Shown: positions 16,743 through 25,318 of the stretch, in pieces | How the letters are laid out: every line of letters starts with the position of its first letter | How positions within the stretch are numbered: position 1 is the stretch's first letter | NCBI RefSeq assembly: GCF_004137345.1 | Contig: NZ_SDWV01000028.1 | Location: 1 to 56,968 of the forward strand | Reading direction: 5' to 3' | DNA: 56,968 bases | Origin: Nocardioides zhouii | GTDB lineage: Bacteria; Actinomycetota; Actinomycetes; Propionibacteriales; Nocardioidaceae | Notes under the pieces: model-generated | The model's database searches: none | What the model was told of the DNA's origin: nothing | Seen by the model: the letters and a program-made list of their open reading frames with translations, nothing else | Made by a program: the position numbers and the translations under genes

Positions 16743-17950
16743 TTGGTCTCTCCGTCCGAGGTGCCGGTCCAGTGGGGGTTCTCCCAGATCACGGTGCCGC
16801 CCATGCCGATGCCGATGCACATGGTGGTGAGGCCGTAGCGGACCTCGGGGCGCTCCTCGAACGCGGCCGCGAGCTGGTTCATCAGGCGTACGCCGGACGA
16901 GGCCAGCGGGTGGCCCATCGCGATCGCGCCGCCGTAGGGGTTCACCCGGGCGTCGTCGTCGGCGATGCCGTAGTGCTCGAGGAACGCCAGCACCTGCACG
17001 GCGAACGCCTCGTTGACCTCGAAGGCCCCGATGTCGTCGATCGTCAGGCCGGCGAGGCGCAGCGCCTTCTCCGTGGCGGGGATCGGGCCCGCACCCATCA
17101 CCTCGGGCTCGACCCCCACGAAGGCGTAGGTGACCAGGCGCATCTTGACCGGCAGGCCGAGCTCGCGGGCGGTCTCCTCGTCGGCGAGCAGCGCGGCGGT
17201 GGCGCCGTCGTTGATGCCGGCGGCGTTGCCCGCGGTCACGTTGCCGTGCGAGCGGAACGGCGTCTTGAGGCCGGCGAGCGACTCCATGGTCGTCTCGGGG
17301 CGCATCGGCTCGTCGAGCGTGGCCAGGCCCCAGCCGGCCTCGGCCGAGCGGGTCGCGACGGGCACCAGGTCGGGCTGGATCTTGCCGGCGTCGTACGCCG
17401 CCTTGGTCTTCTGCTGGCTGCGGACGGCGTACGCGTCGACCCGCTGCTTGGTGATCGTGGGGTAACGGTCGTGCAGGTTCTCGGCCGTCTTGCCCATCAC
17501 GAGCGCGTCAGGGTTGACGATCCGCTCGGACAGGATGCGCGGGTTGGGGTCGACGCCCTCGCCCATCGGGTGGCGGCCCATGTGCTCGACGCCGCCGGCG
17601 ATCGCGACGTCGTACGCCCCGAAGGCGATGCCCGACGCGACGTTGGTCACCGCGGTCATCGCGCCGGCGCACATGCGGTCGATGGAGTAGCCAGGGACGC
17701 TCTGCGGCAGTCCGGCCAGCAGCGCGGCGGTGCGCCCGAGGGTGAGGCCCTGGTCGCCGATCTGGGTCGTGGCCGCGAGGGCGACCTCGTCGATGCGCTC
17801 GGGCGGCAGCGACGGGTTGCGGCGCATCAGGTCGGTGATGCACTTGATGACGAGATCATCGGCACGGGTCTCGGCGTACTGGCCCTTGGCCTTGCCGAAC
17901 GGTGTGCGCACGCCGTCGACGAAGACGACCTCACGCTGGGGACGGGGCAC
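16739..17950 (-). CDS. Acetyl-CoA C-acyltransferase (thiolase, FadA-type)
   Basis: 403 aa from GTG 17950, favoured over GTG 17956 because AGGAG at 17956-17960 is 5 nt from it and overlaps the upstream GTG. It performs thiolytic cleavage of 3-ketoacyl-CoA. The nucleophile Cys is in S-I-D-R-M-C-A-G-A-M, with N-E-A-F-A, G-G-A-I-A-M-G-H-P-L (catalytic His) and T-M-C-I-G-I-G-M-G (second Cys) all intact. First gene of the beta-oxidation pair with the FadB-like gene. Divergent from the PAC2 gene across about 130 bp that must hold its promoter. Confidence 0.94.
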   Translation of the reverse strand: MPRPQREVVFVDGVRTPFGKAKGQYAETRADDLVIKCITDLMRRNPSLPPERIDEVALAATTQIGDQGLTLGRTAALLAGLPQSVPGYSIDRMCAGAMTAVTNVASGIAFGAYDVAIAGGVEHMGRHPMGEGVDPNPRILSERIVNPDALVMGKTAENLHDRYPTITKQRVDAYAVRSQQKTKAAYDAGKIQPDLVPVATRSAEAGWGLATLDEPMRPETTMESLAGLKTPFRSHGNVTAGNAAGINDGATAALLADEETARELGLPVKMRLVTYAFVGVEPEVMGAGPIPATEKALRLAGLTIDDIGAFEVNEAFAVQVLAFLEHYGIADDDARVNPYGGAIAMGHPLASSGVRLMNQLAAAFEERPEVRYGLTTMCIGIGMGGTVIWENPHWTGTSDGETK

Positions 17951-18068
17951 GGACACTCCTGGGCTGGCGGTGACGGGACGCCGTCAGGTTACCCCTCGGT
18001 AACAACGCCTGCCCAGCACCGCCGGTGTGTGTCGGGTCACTGGTGGCCGGGTCCTCGAGATCAGTCAC

Positions 18069-18074
18069 TAGGGT
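18069..18074 (+). promoter_or_regulatory. -10 element, leaderless PAC2 promoter
   Basis: TAGGGT, 6 nt before ATG 18081. Confidence 0.5.
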
Positions 18075-18080
18075 TGAGGC

Positions 18081-19034
18081 ATGGCCGACAGACTCGTGCA
18101 CATCGTCGACGACGCCGAGGTACTGGCGGAGGCCGGTGACCTGACGCTCGTCAGTGTGCTCACCGGATTCCTCGACGCGGGCAAGTCCGCCGAGCTCGCC
18201 GCGAACCACCTCGCCGGGGGCTCCGACGGCGGCGGCAAGGTCGTGGCCACCTTCGACGTCGACGCGCTGCACGACTACCGCGCCCGCCGCCCGCCGATGA
18301 CGTTCGTACGCGACCACTACACCGACTACGAGGCACCGCGGCTGGTGGTGCGCGCGCTTCGCGACGCCGGCGGCACTCCGTACCTGCTGCTGACCGGACC
18401 CGAGCCCGACATCCGGTGGGAGGCCTTCGCGCGGGCCGTGCGCGAGGTGGTCGAGCACTTCGGCGTCTCGCGGGTCGTCAGCCTCGGTGCCGTGCCGATG
18501 GCCGTGCCGCACACCCGTCCGATCGCGATCACGCCCCACGCCAACCGGCCCGAGCTGGTCCCCGGCGAGAGCCCGTGGCAGGGCGAGCTGCGGGTCCCGG
18601 CGAGCGCCCAGGCGCTGCTCGAGATCCGGCTGGGGGAGTGGGGTCACGACGCGCTCGGCTTCGTCGCCCACATCCCGCACTACCTCGCGCAGATGGAGTA
18701 CCCCCAGGCCGCGCTGGTGCTGCTCGAGCACCTCGAGATCGGCGCCCGGCTCACCATCGACCTGGGTGAGCTCCGCGAGGCCGCGGAGATCACGGAGACC
18801 GAGGTCGACCGCTATCTCTCCTCCCACGACGAGGTCGGCGACGTCGTACGCGGACTGGAGCAGCAGTACGACTCCTTCCGCGAGGCCGAGGCCGCGGGCA
18901 CGTCGCTGCTCGCCAGCGACGGCACCCTGCCCACGGGCGAAGAGATCGGCCGCGATTTCGAGGCGTTCCTCGCCGAGCTCGACGACCAGTCCAAGGACGG
19001 CGACGACTCGGGCGCCGGCTGGGACGGCCGCTGA
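18081..19034 (+). CDS. PAC2 family protein (proteasome-assembly-chaperone-like)
   Basis: 317 aa. It has the PAC2 core: L-V-S-V-L-T-G-F-L-D-A-G-K-S-A near residue 25, T-F-D-V-D-A-L-H-D-Y-R-A-R-R-P, and V-S-L-G-A-V-P-M-A-V-P-H-T-R-P. The C-terminal 60 residues are acidic and helical. Actinobacterial PAC2 proteins are common, but their link to the bacterial proteasome is not settled. The stop overlaps the next start (TGATG), which couples it to a thioesterase. Confidence 0.88.
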   Translation: MADRLVHIVDDAEVLAEAGDLTLVSVLTGFLDAGKSAELAANHLAGGSDGGGKVVATFDVDALHDYRARRPPMTFVRDHYTDYEAPRLVVRALRDAGGTPYLLLTGPEPDIRWEAFARAVREVVEHFGVSRVVSLGAVPMAVPHTRPIAITPHANRPELVPGESPWQGELRVPASAQALLEIRLGEWGHDALGFVAHIPHYLAQMEYPQAALVLLEHLEIGARLTIDLGELREAAEITETEVDRYLSSHDEVGDVVRGLEQQYDSFREAEAAGTSLLASDGTLPTGEEIGRDFEAFLAELDDQSKDGDDSGAGWDGR

Positions 19035-19900
19035 TGGCCGGGTCGGCCGCTGAGCTCGTCACGCTGCTCGAGCTCGAGCAGCTGGAGGTCGACCTGTTCC
19101 GGGGCGCGCAGGCGCGTACGGAGCGGCAGCGCGTGTTCGGGGGCCAGGTGGCCGCGCAGGCCGTGGTGGCCGCCACCCGCAGCGTCGAGGGCGAGTTCGT
19201 CCTCCACTCGCTGCACTCCTACTTCCTCCGGCCAGGCGACACCACGGTGCCGATCGTGTACGACGTCGAGCGCATCCGCGACGGGCGGAGCTTCGCAACA
19301 CGACGGGTGTCCGCCCGCCAGCACGGCCGTCCGATCTACTACATGACCGCCAACTTCCAGATCCCCGAGCCGGGCCTCGAGCACCAGGACCAGATGCCCG
19401 ACGTGGTGGGTCCCGAGCACGGCATGCCGCTGGTCGAGCTGGCCCGCGAGCGCGGACCCGAGGCGGCCGAGCACTGGGAGCGCGAGTGGGCGGCGCTCGA
19501 CATCCGCCACGTCGGCGTGACCGGCCGCGGCATCCCCGACGACCCCGAGCACCCGGCGCGCGCCCGGCTCTGGATCAAGGTCGACGGCACCCTGTCGGAC
19601 GACCCGACGGTCCAGACCGCGGCGTTCACCTATGCCAGCGACCTGACGCTGCTCGGCGCGGCACTCGTGCCGCACGGCATCCACATCGCCTCGCCGCGCC
19701 TGCAGCCGGCCTCGCTCGACCACACCATCTGGTTCCACCGGCCGTTCCGCGTCGACGACTGGTGGCTCTACGACCAGTTCTCCCCGTTTGCGGGTGGCGG
19801 TCGCGGTCTGGCGCTCGCGCGGGTCTTCTCCCGTACGGGCGAGCTGGTCGCGACGGTGGCCCAGGAGGGCCTCATCCGGGTGCGCGAACCCCGCCCCTAG
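19034..19900 (+). CDS. tesB: Acyl-CoA thioesterase II (TesB)
   Basis: 288 aa double-hotdog protein that hydrolyses medium and long acyl-CoAs. The motif R-V-F-G-G-Q-V-A-A-Q-A-V-V-A-A and H-S-L-H-S-Y-F-L-R-P-G-D mark the N-terminal hotdog. The second hotdog has the catalytic Asp in the S-L-D-H-T-I-W-F-H-R-P region. R-G-L-A-L-A-R-V-F-S and the C-terminal Gln complete the family pattern. Near beta-oxidation and reductase genes, consistent with acyl-CoA turnover. Confidence 0.94.
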   Translation: MAGSAAELVTLLELEQLEVDLFRGAQARTERQRVFGGQVAAQAVVAATRSVEGEFVLHSLHSYFLRPGDTTVPIVYDVERIRDGRSFATRRVSARQHGRPIYYMTANFQIPEPGLEHQDQMPDVVGPEHGMPLVELARERGPEAAEHWEREWAALDIRHVGVTGRGIPDDPEHPARARLWIKVDGTLSDDPTVQTAAFTYASDLTLLGAALVPHGIHIASPRLQPASLDHTIWFHRPFRVDDWWLYDQFSPFAGGGRGLALARVFSRTGELVATVAQEGLIRVREPRP

Positions 19901-19945
19901 CGCGAGCGCGGCGTGTAGTTCAACGCATTTATCGCCTCGACCCAG

Positions 19946-20006
19946 ATATCTGAGGACGTGGTGAACGGATCTCGGGGTCGATCCCGTCCATAACGTCCTC
20001 AGGTAT
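19946..20006. terminator. Inverted repeat between convergent genes
   Basis: Arms 19946-19959 (ATATCTGAGGACGT) and 19993-20006 (ACGTCCTCAGGTAT) match in 13 of 14 positions, the odd pair being G-T. The 33-nt loop holds further short complementary stretches. It lies between tesB and the end of the dehydratase gene, so a bidirectional terminator is likely, though the long loop is unusual. Confidence 0.5.
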
Positions 20007-20890
20007 CACGGGGTCGACGTACGTCCGACCAGGTGCGGCGAGCCGTCCTTGGGGCTGGTCAGCGCGAATGTCCAGCCGGCGTCGCCCTGGCGCGCCGCGA
20101 AGGCGACCGTGCCGGGGAGGAAGACCGGCTTCTTGAAGGCGACCTCGACGGTCACCGCCTCGGGCAGCCGGTTCTCGATCGCGGCGATCGAGCGCGCCTT
20201 GGTCCACATGCCGTGGGCGATCTGGCGCGGGAAGCCGAGCGCCTTGGCCGTCAGCGGGTAGAGGTGGATCGGGTTGGCGTCCCCCGACACCGAGGCGTAC
20301 GTGCGCCCGAGGTTGGCGGGCAGCCGCCACTCGACGCCACCGGACGGCGGGTCGGTGATCACCAGGCCGACGGCGGCGTCGCCGTCGACGGTGCGGCCGC
20401 GGCGCAGGTAGGTCGACGTCGACTCCCACACGATGTCGGTGCCGGCGGCGACAGTGGTGACGAAGTCGAGCAGCACGCCCTTGGCGTGGGGTCGCGCTGC
20501 CCCGACCTCGGTCACGACGTCGAGCACCTCGCCGACGCCGATCGCGCGGTGCGCGGTGATCGTGTTCTCGACGTGCACCATGCCGATCGCGGGATAGGGG
20601 AAGCCCGGGTCGCTCATGATCGCCATGTGCAGCGGGAACGCCAGCATGTGCGGATAGGTGAGGGGGACGACGTCCTTGCGGGGGAAGCCGCACACGGCCG
20701 CGTACGCATCGACGCGGGGCCGCTCGGCGACCACACCCTCGCGGCGGAAGGCGAGCCCGGTGAAGTCGGCCGCCGATCCCTTGCGTACACCGGGCAGCTG
20801 GTTGAGACCGGGCACCACGGGCAGGGCTGCGCGCACCAGCGTGCTGAGCCCACCGGGCTCGCCGTCGAGGACCTTCGGAGTCGTGGCCAT
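20006..20890 (-). CDS. MaoC-like (R)-hydratase, HtdX-type
   Basis: 294 aa. Two hotdog halves: the N-terminal half has the degenerate fold (L-T-Y-P-H-M-L-A-F-P-L-H), and the C-terminal half carries the hydratase 2 motif Y-A-S-V-S-G-D-A-N-P-I-H-L then A-K-A-L-G-F-P-R-Q-I-A-H-G-M-W, with catalytic Asp and His. It hydrates or dehydrates 3-hydroxyacyl thioesters. It is coupled to fabG by a 1-nt TGATG overlap. The order matches Rv0241c (htdX) downstream of fabG4 in M. tuberculosis. Confidence 0.9.
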   Translation of the reverse strand: MATTPKVLDGEPGGLSTLVRAALPVVPGLNQLPGVRKGSAADFTGLAFRREGVVAERPRVDAYAAVCGFPRKDVVPLTYPHMLAFPLHMAIMSDPGFPYPAIGMVHVENTITAHRAIGVGEVLDVVTEVGAARPHAKGVLLDFVTTVAAGTDIVWESTSTYLRRGRTVDGDAAVGLVITDPPSGGVEWRLPANLGRTYASVSGDANPIHLYPLTAKALGFPRQIAHGMWTKARSIAAIENRLPEAVTVEVAFKKPVFLPGTVAFAARQGDAGWTFALTSPKDGSPHLVGRTSTP

Positions 20891-22224
20891 CAGGCGCCCA
20901 GCATCATCTGACCGCAGACGCGCACGACGTTGCCGTTGACCGCGCCCGAGCCGGCACTGGCGAACCAGGCGATGGTCTCGGCCACGTCGACCGGCAGGCC
21001 GCCCTGCGACATCGCGTTGAGGCGCTGGCCGACCTCACGGGTCGCGAACGGAACGGCCGCGGTCATCTGGGTGATGATGAACCCGGGTGCTACCGCGTTG
21101 ACGGTGATGCCGTCGGTGAGCTCGTCGCGCAGGCTCTCGACCAGGCCGATGACGCCGGCCTTCGAGGTCGCGTAGTTCGTCTGGCCGACGTTGCCGGCGA
21201 TGCCGGCGATCGACGCGACGCCGATGACGCGGCCGCCGGTGTTGATCACGCCGGCATCGAGGAGCTCGCGGGTGATCAGCTCGGGCGCGGTGAGGTTGAC
21301 CGCGATGACGCTGCTCCAGCGGTCCTCGGCCATGTTGGCGAGCTTCTTGTCGCGGGTGATGCCGGCGTTGTGCACGACCACGTCGACGCCGCCGTGGTGC
21401 TCGCGGAGGTGGTGGGCGATGCGCTGCGGCGCGTCCATGGCGGTGATGTCGAGGACGAGGTGGTCGCCCTCGAGCTCGGCCATGAGGGTCTGGAGCTCGC
21501 TCGCGGCCTGCGGCACGTCGACGCCGACGACGGTCGCGCCGTCGCGGTGCAGCACCCGGGCGATCTCCTCGCCGATGCCGCGGCTGGCGCCGGTGACGAG
21601 GGCGATCTTCCCGGCGAGGGGCCGGGTCCAGTCGTCGACCTGGTCGGTCGAGGTCGAGCCGTGCGCGCCGATGCGGACGACTTGGCCCGAGACGTACGCC
21701 GACTTGGGGGAGAGGAGGAACGCGAGGGTCGAGCTGATCGCACCGTCGGCGGCCGGCGCGACGTACACGAGCTGGACGGCCCCGCCGCGGCCGATCTCCT
21801 TGCCGAGCGAGCGGGTGAAGCCCTCGAGCGCGCGCTGCGCGACCCGCTCGGAGCCCGACGTCAGCTCCGGCGGCGTACCGATGACGACGACCCGCGGGCA
21901 GGTGTCGAGGCGGCGCATGAGGGGCGTGAAGAACTCCTGCAGCGCGCTCAGACCGGCGGTGTCGACGATGCCGGTGGCGTCGAGGACGAGGGCCTTGGCG
22001 CGGCCGCCGTCGGCGAGGGACGTGGTCGAGGCGATGCCGAGCCCGTCGAGCGTGGTGGGCAGCACCTCGGCGAGGCGTCCGGTGCCGCCGAGCACCACGA
22101 CGCCGTCGACCAGCGGCGCGCCGTCGGTCCAGCGCTCGAGCTCGGTCGGGTTGGGGAGGCCGAGGTTCTTGACGAACAGCTGGCCGATCGAGGTGGACAC
22201 GAAGCCCTGGTAGCGGTCGCTCAT
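20890..22224 (-). CDS. fabG: 3-oxoacyl-[acyl-carrier-protein] reductase, high-molecular-weight FabG4-type
   Basis: 444 aa, about 200 longer than ordinary FabG. Residues 1-200 form an extra flavodoxin-like/NADP-less domain, as in mycobacterial FabG4. The second half is a full SDR: T-G-A-S-R-G-I-G (cofactor), N-A-G-I-T, catalytic S-I-A-G and Y-A-T-S-K, and P-G-F-I. FabG4 is known to prefer NADH and CoA thioesters. It precedes the HtdX-like dehydratase and is divergent from the FadA2-like thiolase, the same three-gene layout as Rv0241c-Rv0243. Confidence 0.93.
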   Translation of the reverse strand: MSDRYQGFVSTSIGQLFVKNLGLPNPTELERWTDGAPLVDGVVVLGGTGRLAEVLPTTLDGLGIASTTSLADGGRAKALVLDATGIVDTAGLSALQEFFTPLMRRLDTCPRVVVIGTPPELTSGSERVAQRALEGFTRSLGKEIGRGGAVQLVYVAPAADGAISSTLAFLLSPKSAYVSGQVVRIGAHGSTSTDQVDDWTRPLAGKIALVTGASRGIGEEIARVLHRDGATVVGVDVPQAASELQTLMAELEGDHLVLDITAMDAPQRIAHHLREHHGGVDVVVHNAGITRDKKLANMAEDRWSSVIAVNLTAPELITRELLDAGVINTGGRVIGVASIAGIAGNVGQTNYATSKAGVIGLVESLRDELTDGITVNAVAPGFIITQMTAAVPFATREVGQRLNAMSQGGLPVDVAETIAWFASAGSGAVNGNVVRVCGQMMLGA

Positions 22225-22365
22225 GGTGACGGGGATCCCTCTTCGACGGATGGTCGGAAATCTGGCGGTGATGGATGTAACTCACTGTGCAACTGCGAGT
22301 CCACATTTCGTGACGTGCCCCTCACCCCGTTGGCGCGGGGCACCCCACCCGGCAAGGATAGGAAC

Positions 22366-23661
22366 ATGCAGCCCACCACCCGTCCCGTCGCCGTCATCGG
22401 CGGCAACCGCATCCCGTTCGCCCGGTCCAACTCGGTGTACGCCGGGGTCTCCAACCAGGAGATGCTCACCGCGGCGATCGACGGCCTCGCGGACCGCTTC
22501 GACCTCCAGGGCGAGCGCCTCGGCGAGGTCGTCGCCGGCGCCGTGCTCAAGCACTCGCGCGACTTCAACCTCACCCGCGAGTCGGTGCTCGGCTCGAAGC
22601 TCGCGCCCGAGACGCCTGCCACCGACATCCAGCAGGCCTGCGGCACCGGGCTGCAGGCGGCCATCCAGGTGGCCAACAAGATCGCGCTGGGCGTCATCGA
22701 CGTCGGCGTCGCCGGTGGCACCGACACCACGTCCGACGCTCCCGTGGCGATCAGCGACAAGCTCCGCAAGAAGCTGATGAAGGTGAACTCGGCCAAGGAC
22801 ACCGCCAGCCGGCTCAAGGCGCTGGGCGCCATCCGGCCCGGCGACATCGGCCTCGACATCCCGCAGAACGGCGAGCCCCGTACGCGCCTCTCGATGGGCG
22901 AGCACGCGGCCCTCACGGCGCTGGAGTGGCGGATCACCCGCGAGGCGCAGGACGAGCTGGCCGCGCGGTCGCACCACAACCTCGCCCGGTCCTACGACGA
23001 GGGCTTCCACGACGACCTGATCACGCCGTTCCGCGGCGTCGAGCGCGACAACAACATGCGCCCGGACTCGTCGGTCGAGAAGCTCGCCACCCTCAAGCCG
23101 GTCTTCGGCAAGGGAGCCGCGGCGACGATGACCGCAGGCAACAGCACGCCGCTCTCCGACGGCGCCTCCGCGGTGCTGCTCTCGAGCGACGAGTGGGCCG
23201 AGGAGCGCGGCCTGCCCGTGCTGGCACACCTCGTCGACGCCGAGACCGCAGCCGTCGACTACGTCAACGGTCACGAGGGCCTCCTGATGGCTCCGGCGTA
23301 CGCGGTTCCGCGGATGCTGGCGCGCAACGGGCTGACGCTGCAGGACTTCGACTACTACGAGATCCACGAGGCGTTCGCCTCGCAGGTGCTCTCGACCCTC
23401 GCCGCCTGGGAGGACCCGGTGTTCTGCCGGGAGCGCCTCGGCCTCGACGCGCCGCTGGGCACGATCGACCGCGACAAGCTCAACGTCAACGGCTCCTCGC
23501 TCGCCGCCGCGCACCCGTTCGCCGCCACCGGCGGCCGGATCGTCCCCGTCGCCGCCAAGCTGCTCGCTCAGAAGGCTGAGTCGACCGGCAAGGGGGGCCG
23601 TGCCCTGATCACCATCTGCGCCGCCGGCGGCCAGGGAGTCGTGGCGATCCTCGAGCGCTGA
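22366..23661 (+). CDS. Acetyl-CoA C-acetyltransferase (FadA2/FadI-type)
   Basis: 431 aa. The thiolase Cys is in D-I-Q-Q-A-C-G-T-G-L-Q-A. The segment G-L-D-I-P-Q-N-G-E-P-R-T-R-L-S-M-G-E-H is the FadI-specific insertion region. The catalytic triad is completed by N-E..-type E-I-H-E-A-F-A, A-A-A-H-P-F-A-A-T-G and I-C-A-A-G-G-Q-G. ATG 22366 follows AGGA by about 7 nt. It shares a 141-bp divergent promoter region with fabG. The stop codon lies inside the first arm of the large hairpin array downstream. Confidence 0.93.
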   Translation: MQPTTRPVAVIGGNRIPFARSNSVYAGVSNQEMLTAAIDGLADRFDLQGERLGEVVAGAVLKHSRDFNLTRESVLGSKLAPETPATDIQQACGTGLQAAIQVANKIALGVIDVGVAGGTDTTSDAPVAISDKLRKKLMKVNSAKDTASRLKALGAIRPGDIGLDIPQNGEPRTRLSMGEHAALTALEWRITREAQDELAARSHHNLARSYDEGFHDDLITPFRGVERDNNMRPDSSVEKLATLKPVFGKGAAATMTAGNSTPLSDGASAVLLSSDEWAEERGLPVLAHLVDAETAAVDYVNGHEGLLMAPAYAVPRMLARNGLTLQDFDYYEIHEAFASQVLSTLAAWEDPVFCRERLGLDAPLGTIDRDKLNVNGSSLAAAHPFAATGGRIVPVAAKLLAQKAESTGKGGRALITICAAGGQGVVAILER

Positions 23662-23766
23662 CCGGGCGCTTCGTGCCCGTCTCGGCGGCTGACCGGGCAC
23701 TTCGTTCCGCATGACGGGCACGAAGTGCCCGGTCGATCTGCCTGACCGGCACGAAGCGCCCGGTCA
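23659..23766. terminator. Nested hairpin array of four related segments
   Basis: Four copies of a GACCGGGC-x-C-TTCGTGCC-like segment, two direct and two inverted. Inner stem: 23691-23705 with 23720-23734, 15 bp perfect. Outer stem: 23659-23681 with 23744-23766, 22 of 23. Other pairings are also near perfect. It ends the fadA2-like transcript and sits right before the pyr promoter, looking like a REP-type element used as a terminator. Confidence 0.75.
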
Positions 23767-23770
23767 CCTG

Positions 23771-23840
23771 TAGGGTCTGCGTCGATCGACATCCTTTAAC
23801 GAGCCGTCCCGTGAGGCGGAGAAGGAGGTCCGGCGAGCAG
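23771..23840 (+). promoter_or_regulatory. pyrR operon promoter and PyrR-binding leader
   Basis: The -10 TAGGGT (23771-23776) predicts a start near 23783. The RNA leader contains TCCCGTGAGG (23807-23816), an exact match to the PyrR-binding loop core UCCNGNGAGG, then the Shine-Dalgarno AGGAGG (23823-23828). TCCTT (23792-23796) can pair with AAGGA (23822-23826), so a stem stabilised by PyrR-UMP would bury the ribosome site. This fits translational repression as described for M. smegmatis. Nearly the same element precedes carA. Confidence 0.85.
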
Positions 23841-24395
23841 ATGGCTGACCCTGACACCGACCCGACGAGGTCGGACCGCACCGTCCTCGACGCCCGTGAC
23901 ATCTCCCGGGCGCTGACCCGGATCTCCCACGAGCTGCTCGAGCGCAACAAGGGCGCCACCGACCTGGTGCTGCTCGGCCTCCACACCCGCGGGGTACCGC
24001 TCGCGCGGCGCATCGCGGACAAGATCGCCGCCGTCGAGGGCGCTCCCGTCGCGGTGGGCGAGCTCGACGTCACGATGTACCGCGACGATCTCCGCTCGCA
24101 GCCGACCCGGCGCGCGCACAAGACCGCGCTCCCGCCCGGCGGCATCGATCGCAAGGTGGTCGTGCTCGTCGACGACGTGCTCTTCTCCGGACGCACCATC
24201 CGCGCCGCGCTGGACGCGCTCGCCGACCTCGGCCGCCCCTCCGCCGTACGCCTCGCGGTCCTGGTCGACCGCGGCCACCGCGAGCTCCCGATCCGCGCCG
24301 ACCACGTCGGCAAGAACCTGCCCAGCGCCCTCGCCGAGCGCGTGAGCGTACGGCTTGCCGAGATCGACGGCACCGACGAGGTGACGATCTCGTGA
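23841..24395 (+). CDS. pyrR: Bifunctional pyr operon regulator/uracil phosphoribosyltransferase PyrR
   Basis: 184 aa. PyrR binds pyr mRNA leaders when UMP is high and has weak UPRTase activity. The PRPP-binding loop is V-V-L-V-D-D-V-L-F-S-G-R-T near residue 105; R-R-A-H-K-T and R-G-V-P-L-A-R-R are also typical. ATG 23841 gives the normal N-terminus; the GTG at 23811 lies within the PyrR-binding loop and is not credible. First gene of pyrR-pyrB-pyrC, overlapping pyrB by 4 nt (GTGA). Its targets are the leader upstream and the copy before carA. Confidence 0.96.
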   Translation: MADPDTDPTRSDRTVLDARDISRALTRISHELLERNKGATDLVLLGLHTRGVPLARRIADKIAAVEGAPVAVGELDVTMYRDDLRSQPTRRAHKTALPPGGIDRKVVVLVDDVLFSGRTIRAALDALADLGRPSAVRLAVLVDRGHRELPIRADHVGKNLPSALAERVSVRLAEIDGTDEVTIS

Positions 24396-25318
24396 AGCAC
24401 CTGCTGTCCATCGACGACCTCTCGGTCGACGAGATCGAGTCCCTGTTCGCCACCGCCGCCGACATGCACGACGTGCAGCGCCGCGAGGTCAAGAAGCTGC
24501 CCGCGCTCCGCGGCCGCACGGTCGTGAACATGTTCTTCGAGGACTCCACCCGCACCCGCTCGTCGTTCGAGATCGCGGGGAAGTGGCTCTCCGCCGACGT
24601 GATCAACGTCAGCGCCAAGGGCTCGAGCACGTCGAAGGGCGAGAGCCTGCGCGACACCGTGCTCACCGTCTGCGCGATGGGCGTCGACGGACTCGTCATC
24701 CGCCACCCGGCCAGCGGTGCCGCGGTCCAGGTCAGCGAGTGGGTCGACGCCTCGGTGGTCAACGCCGGCGACGGCACGCATGAGCACCCCACCCAGGCAC
24801 TGCTCGACGCCTACACGCTGCAGCGCCGGCTCGGCTCACTCGAGGGCCGGCACGTCGCGATCATCGGCGACCTGACCCACAGCCGGGTCTTCCGCTCCAA
24901 CGTCCAGTGCCTGACCAAGCTCGGGGCCCGCGTCACCGTCGTGGCGCCCCCGACGCTGATGCCCAGCGGCATCGCCGCGTGGTCGGCCGCGGCCGGGTTC
25001 GAGACGTCGTACGACCTCGACGCCGTGCTGCCCGAGGCGGACGCCGTGATGATGCTGAGGGTGCAGCGCGAGCGGATGTCGGGCGCGTTCTTCCCCAGCG
25101 CGCGGGAGTACACCGTCGGCTACGGCCTGACCCGCAACCGGCTGGCGCTGCTCAAGCCGGACGTGCCGATCTGCCACCCCGGACCGATGAACCGCGGCCT
25201 CGAGATCGCCGCCGACGCCGCCGACGCAGCCCAGTCGGTCGTGCTGGAGCAGGTCTCCAGCGGGCTGGCGATCCGGATGGCCGTGCTCTACCACTTGCTG
25301 GCAGGAGAGGAAGCCTGA
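24392..25318 (+). CDS. pyrB: Aspartate carbamoyltransferase catalytic subunit
   Basis: 308 aa. Forms N-carbamoyl-aspartate from carbamoyl phosphate and aspartate. Carbamoyl-phosphate loop F-F-E-D-S-T-R-T-R-S-S-F-E near residue 50, then S-S-T-S-K-G-E-S, H-P-T-Q-A-L-L-D and the C-terminal H-P-G-P-M-N-R-G-L-E-I. No pyrI regulatory subunit is present, the norm in actinobacteria, where PyrB and PyrC may form a complex. GTG 24392 overlaps the pyrR stop; the stop overlaps pyrC in TGATG. Confidence 0.97.
   Translation: MKHLLSIDDLSVDEIESLFATAADMHDVQRREVKKLPALRGRTVVNMFFEDSTRTRSSFEIAGKWLSADVINVSAKGSSTSKGESLRDTVLTVCAMGVDGLVIRHPASGAAVQVSEWVDASVVNAGDGTHEHPTQALLDAYTLQRRLGSLEGRHVAIIGDLTHSRVFRSNVQCLTKLGARVTVVAPPTLMPSGIAAWSAAAGFETSYDLDAVLPEADAVMMLRVQRERMSGAFFPSAREYTVGYGLTRNRLALLKPDVPICHPGPMNRGLEIAADAADAAQSVVLEQVSSGLAIRMAVLYHLLAGEEA

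Noticed and set aside
16685..18139. Plus-strand open frame opposite the thiolase gene
   Set aside because: Low-complexity His/Arg/Gly translation; the thiolase on the minus strand is certain.
19901..20005. tRNA or attachment site between tesB and the dehydratase gene
   Set aside because: The inverted repeat does not fold into a cloverleaf and has no T-loop or CCA context. A terminator is enough.
23811..23840. Earlier GTG start for pyrR (and the same at 34716 for carA)
   Set aside because: These GTGs lie within the PyrR-binding loop, upstream of the Shine-Dalgarno, and would add Arg-rich residues absent from the families.
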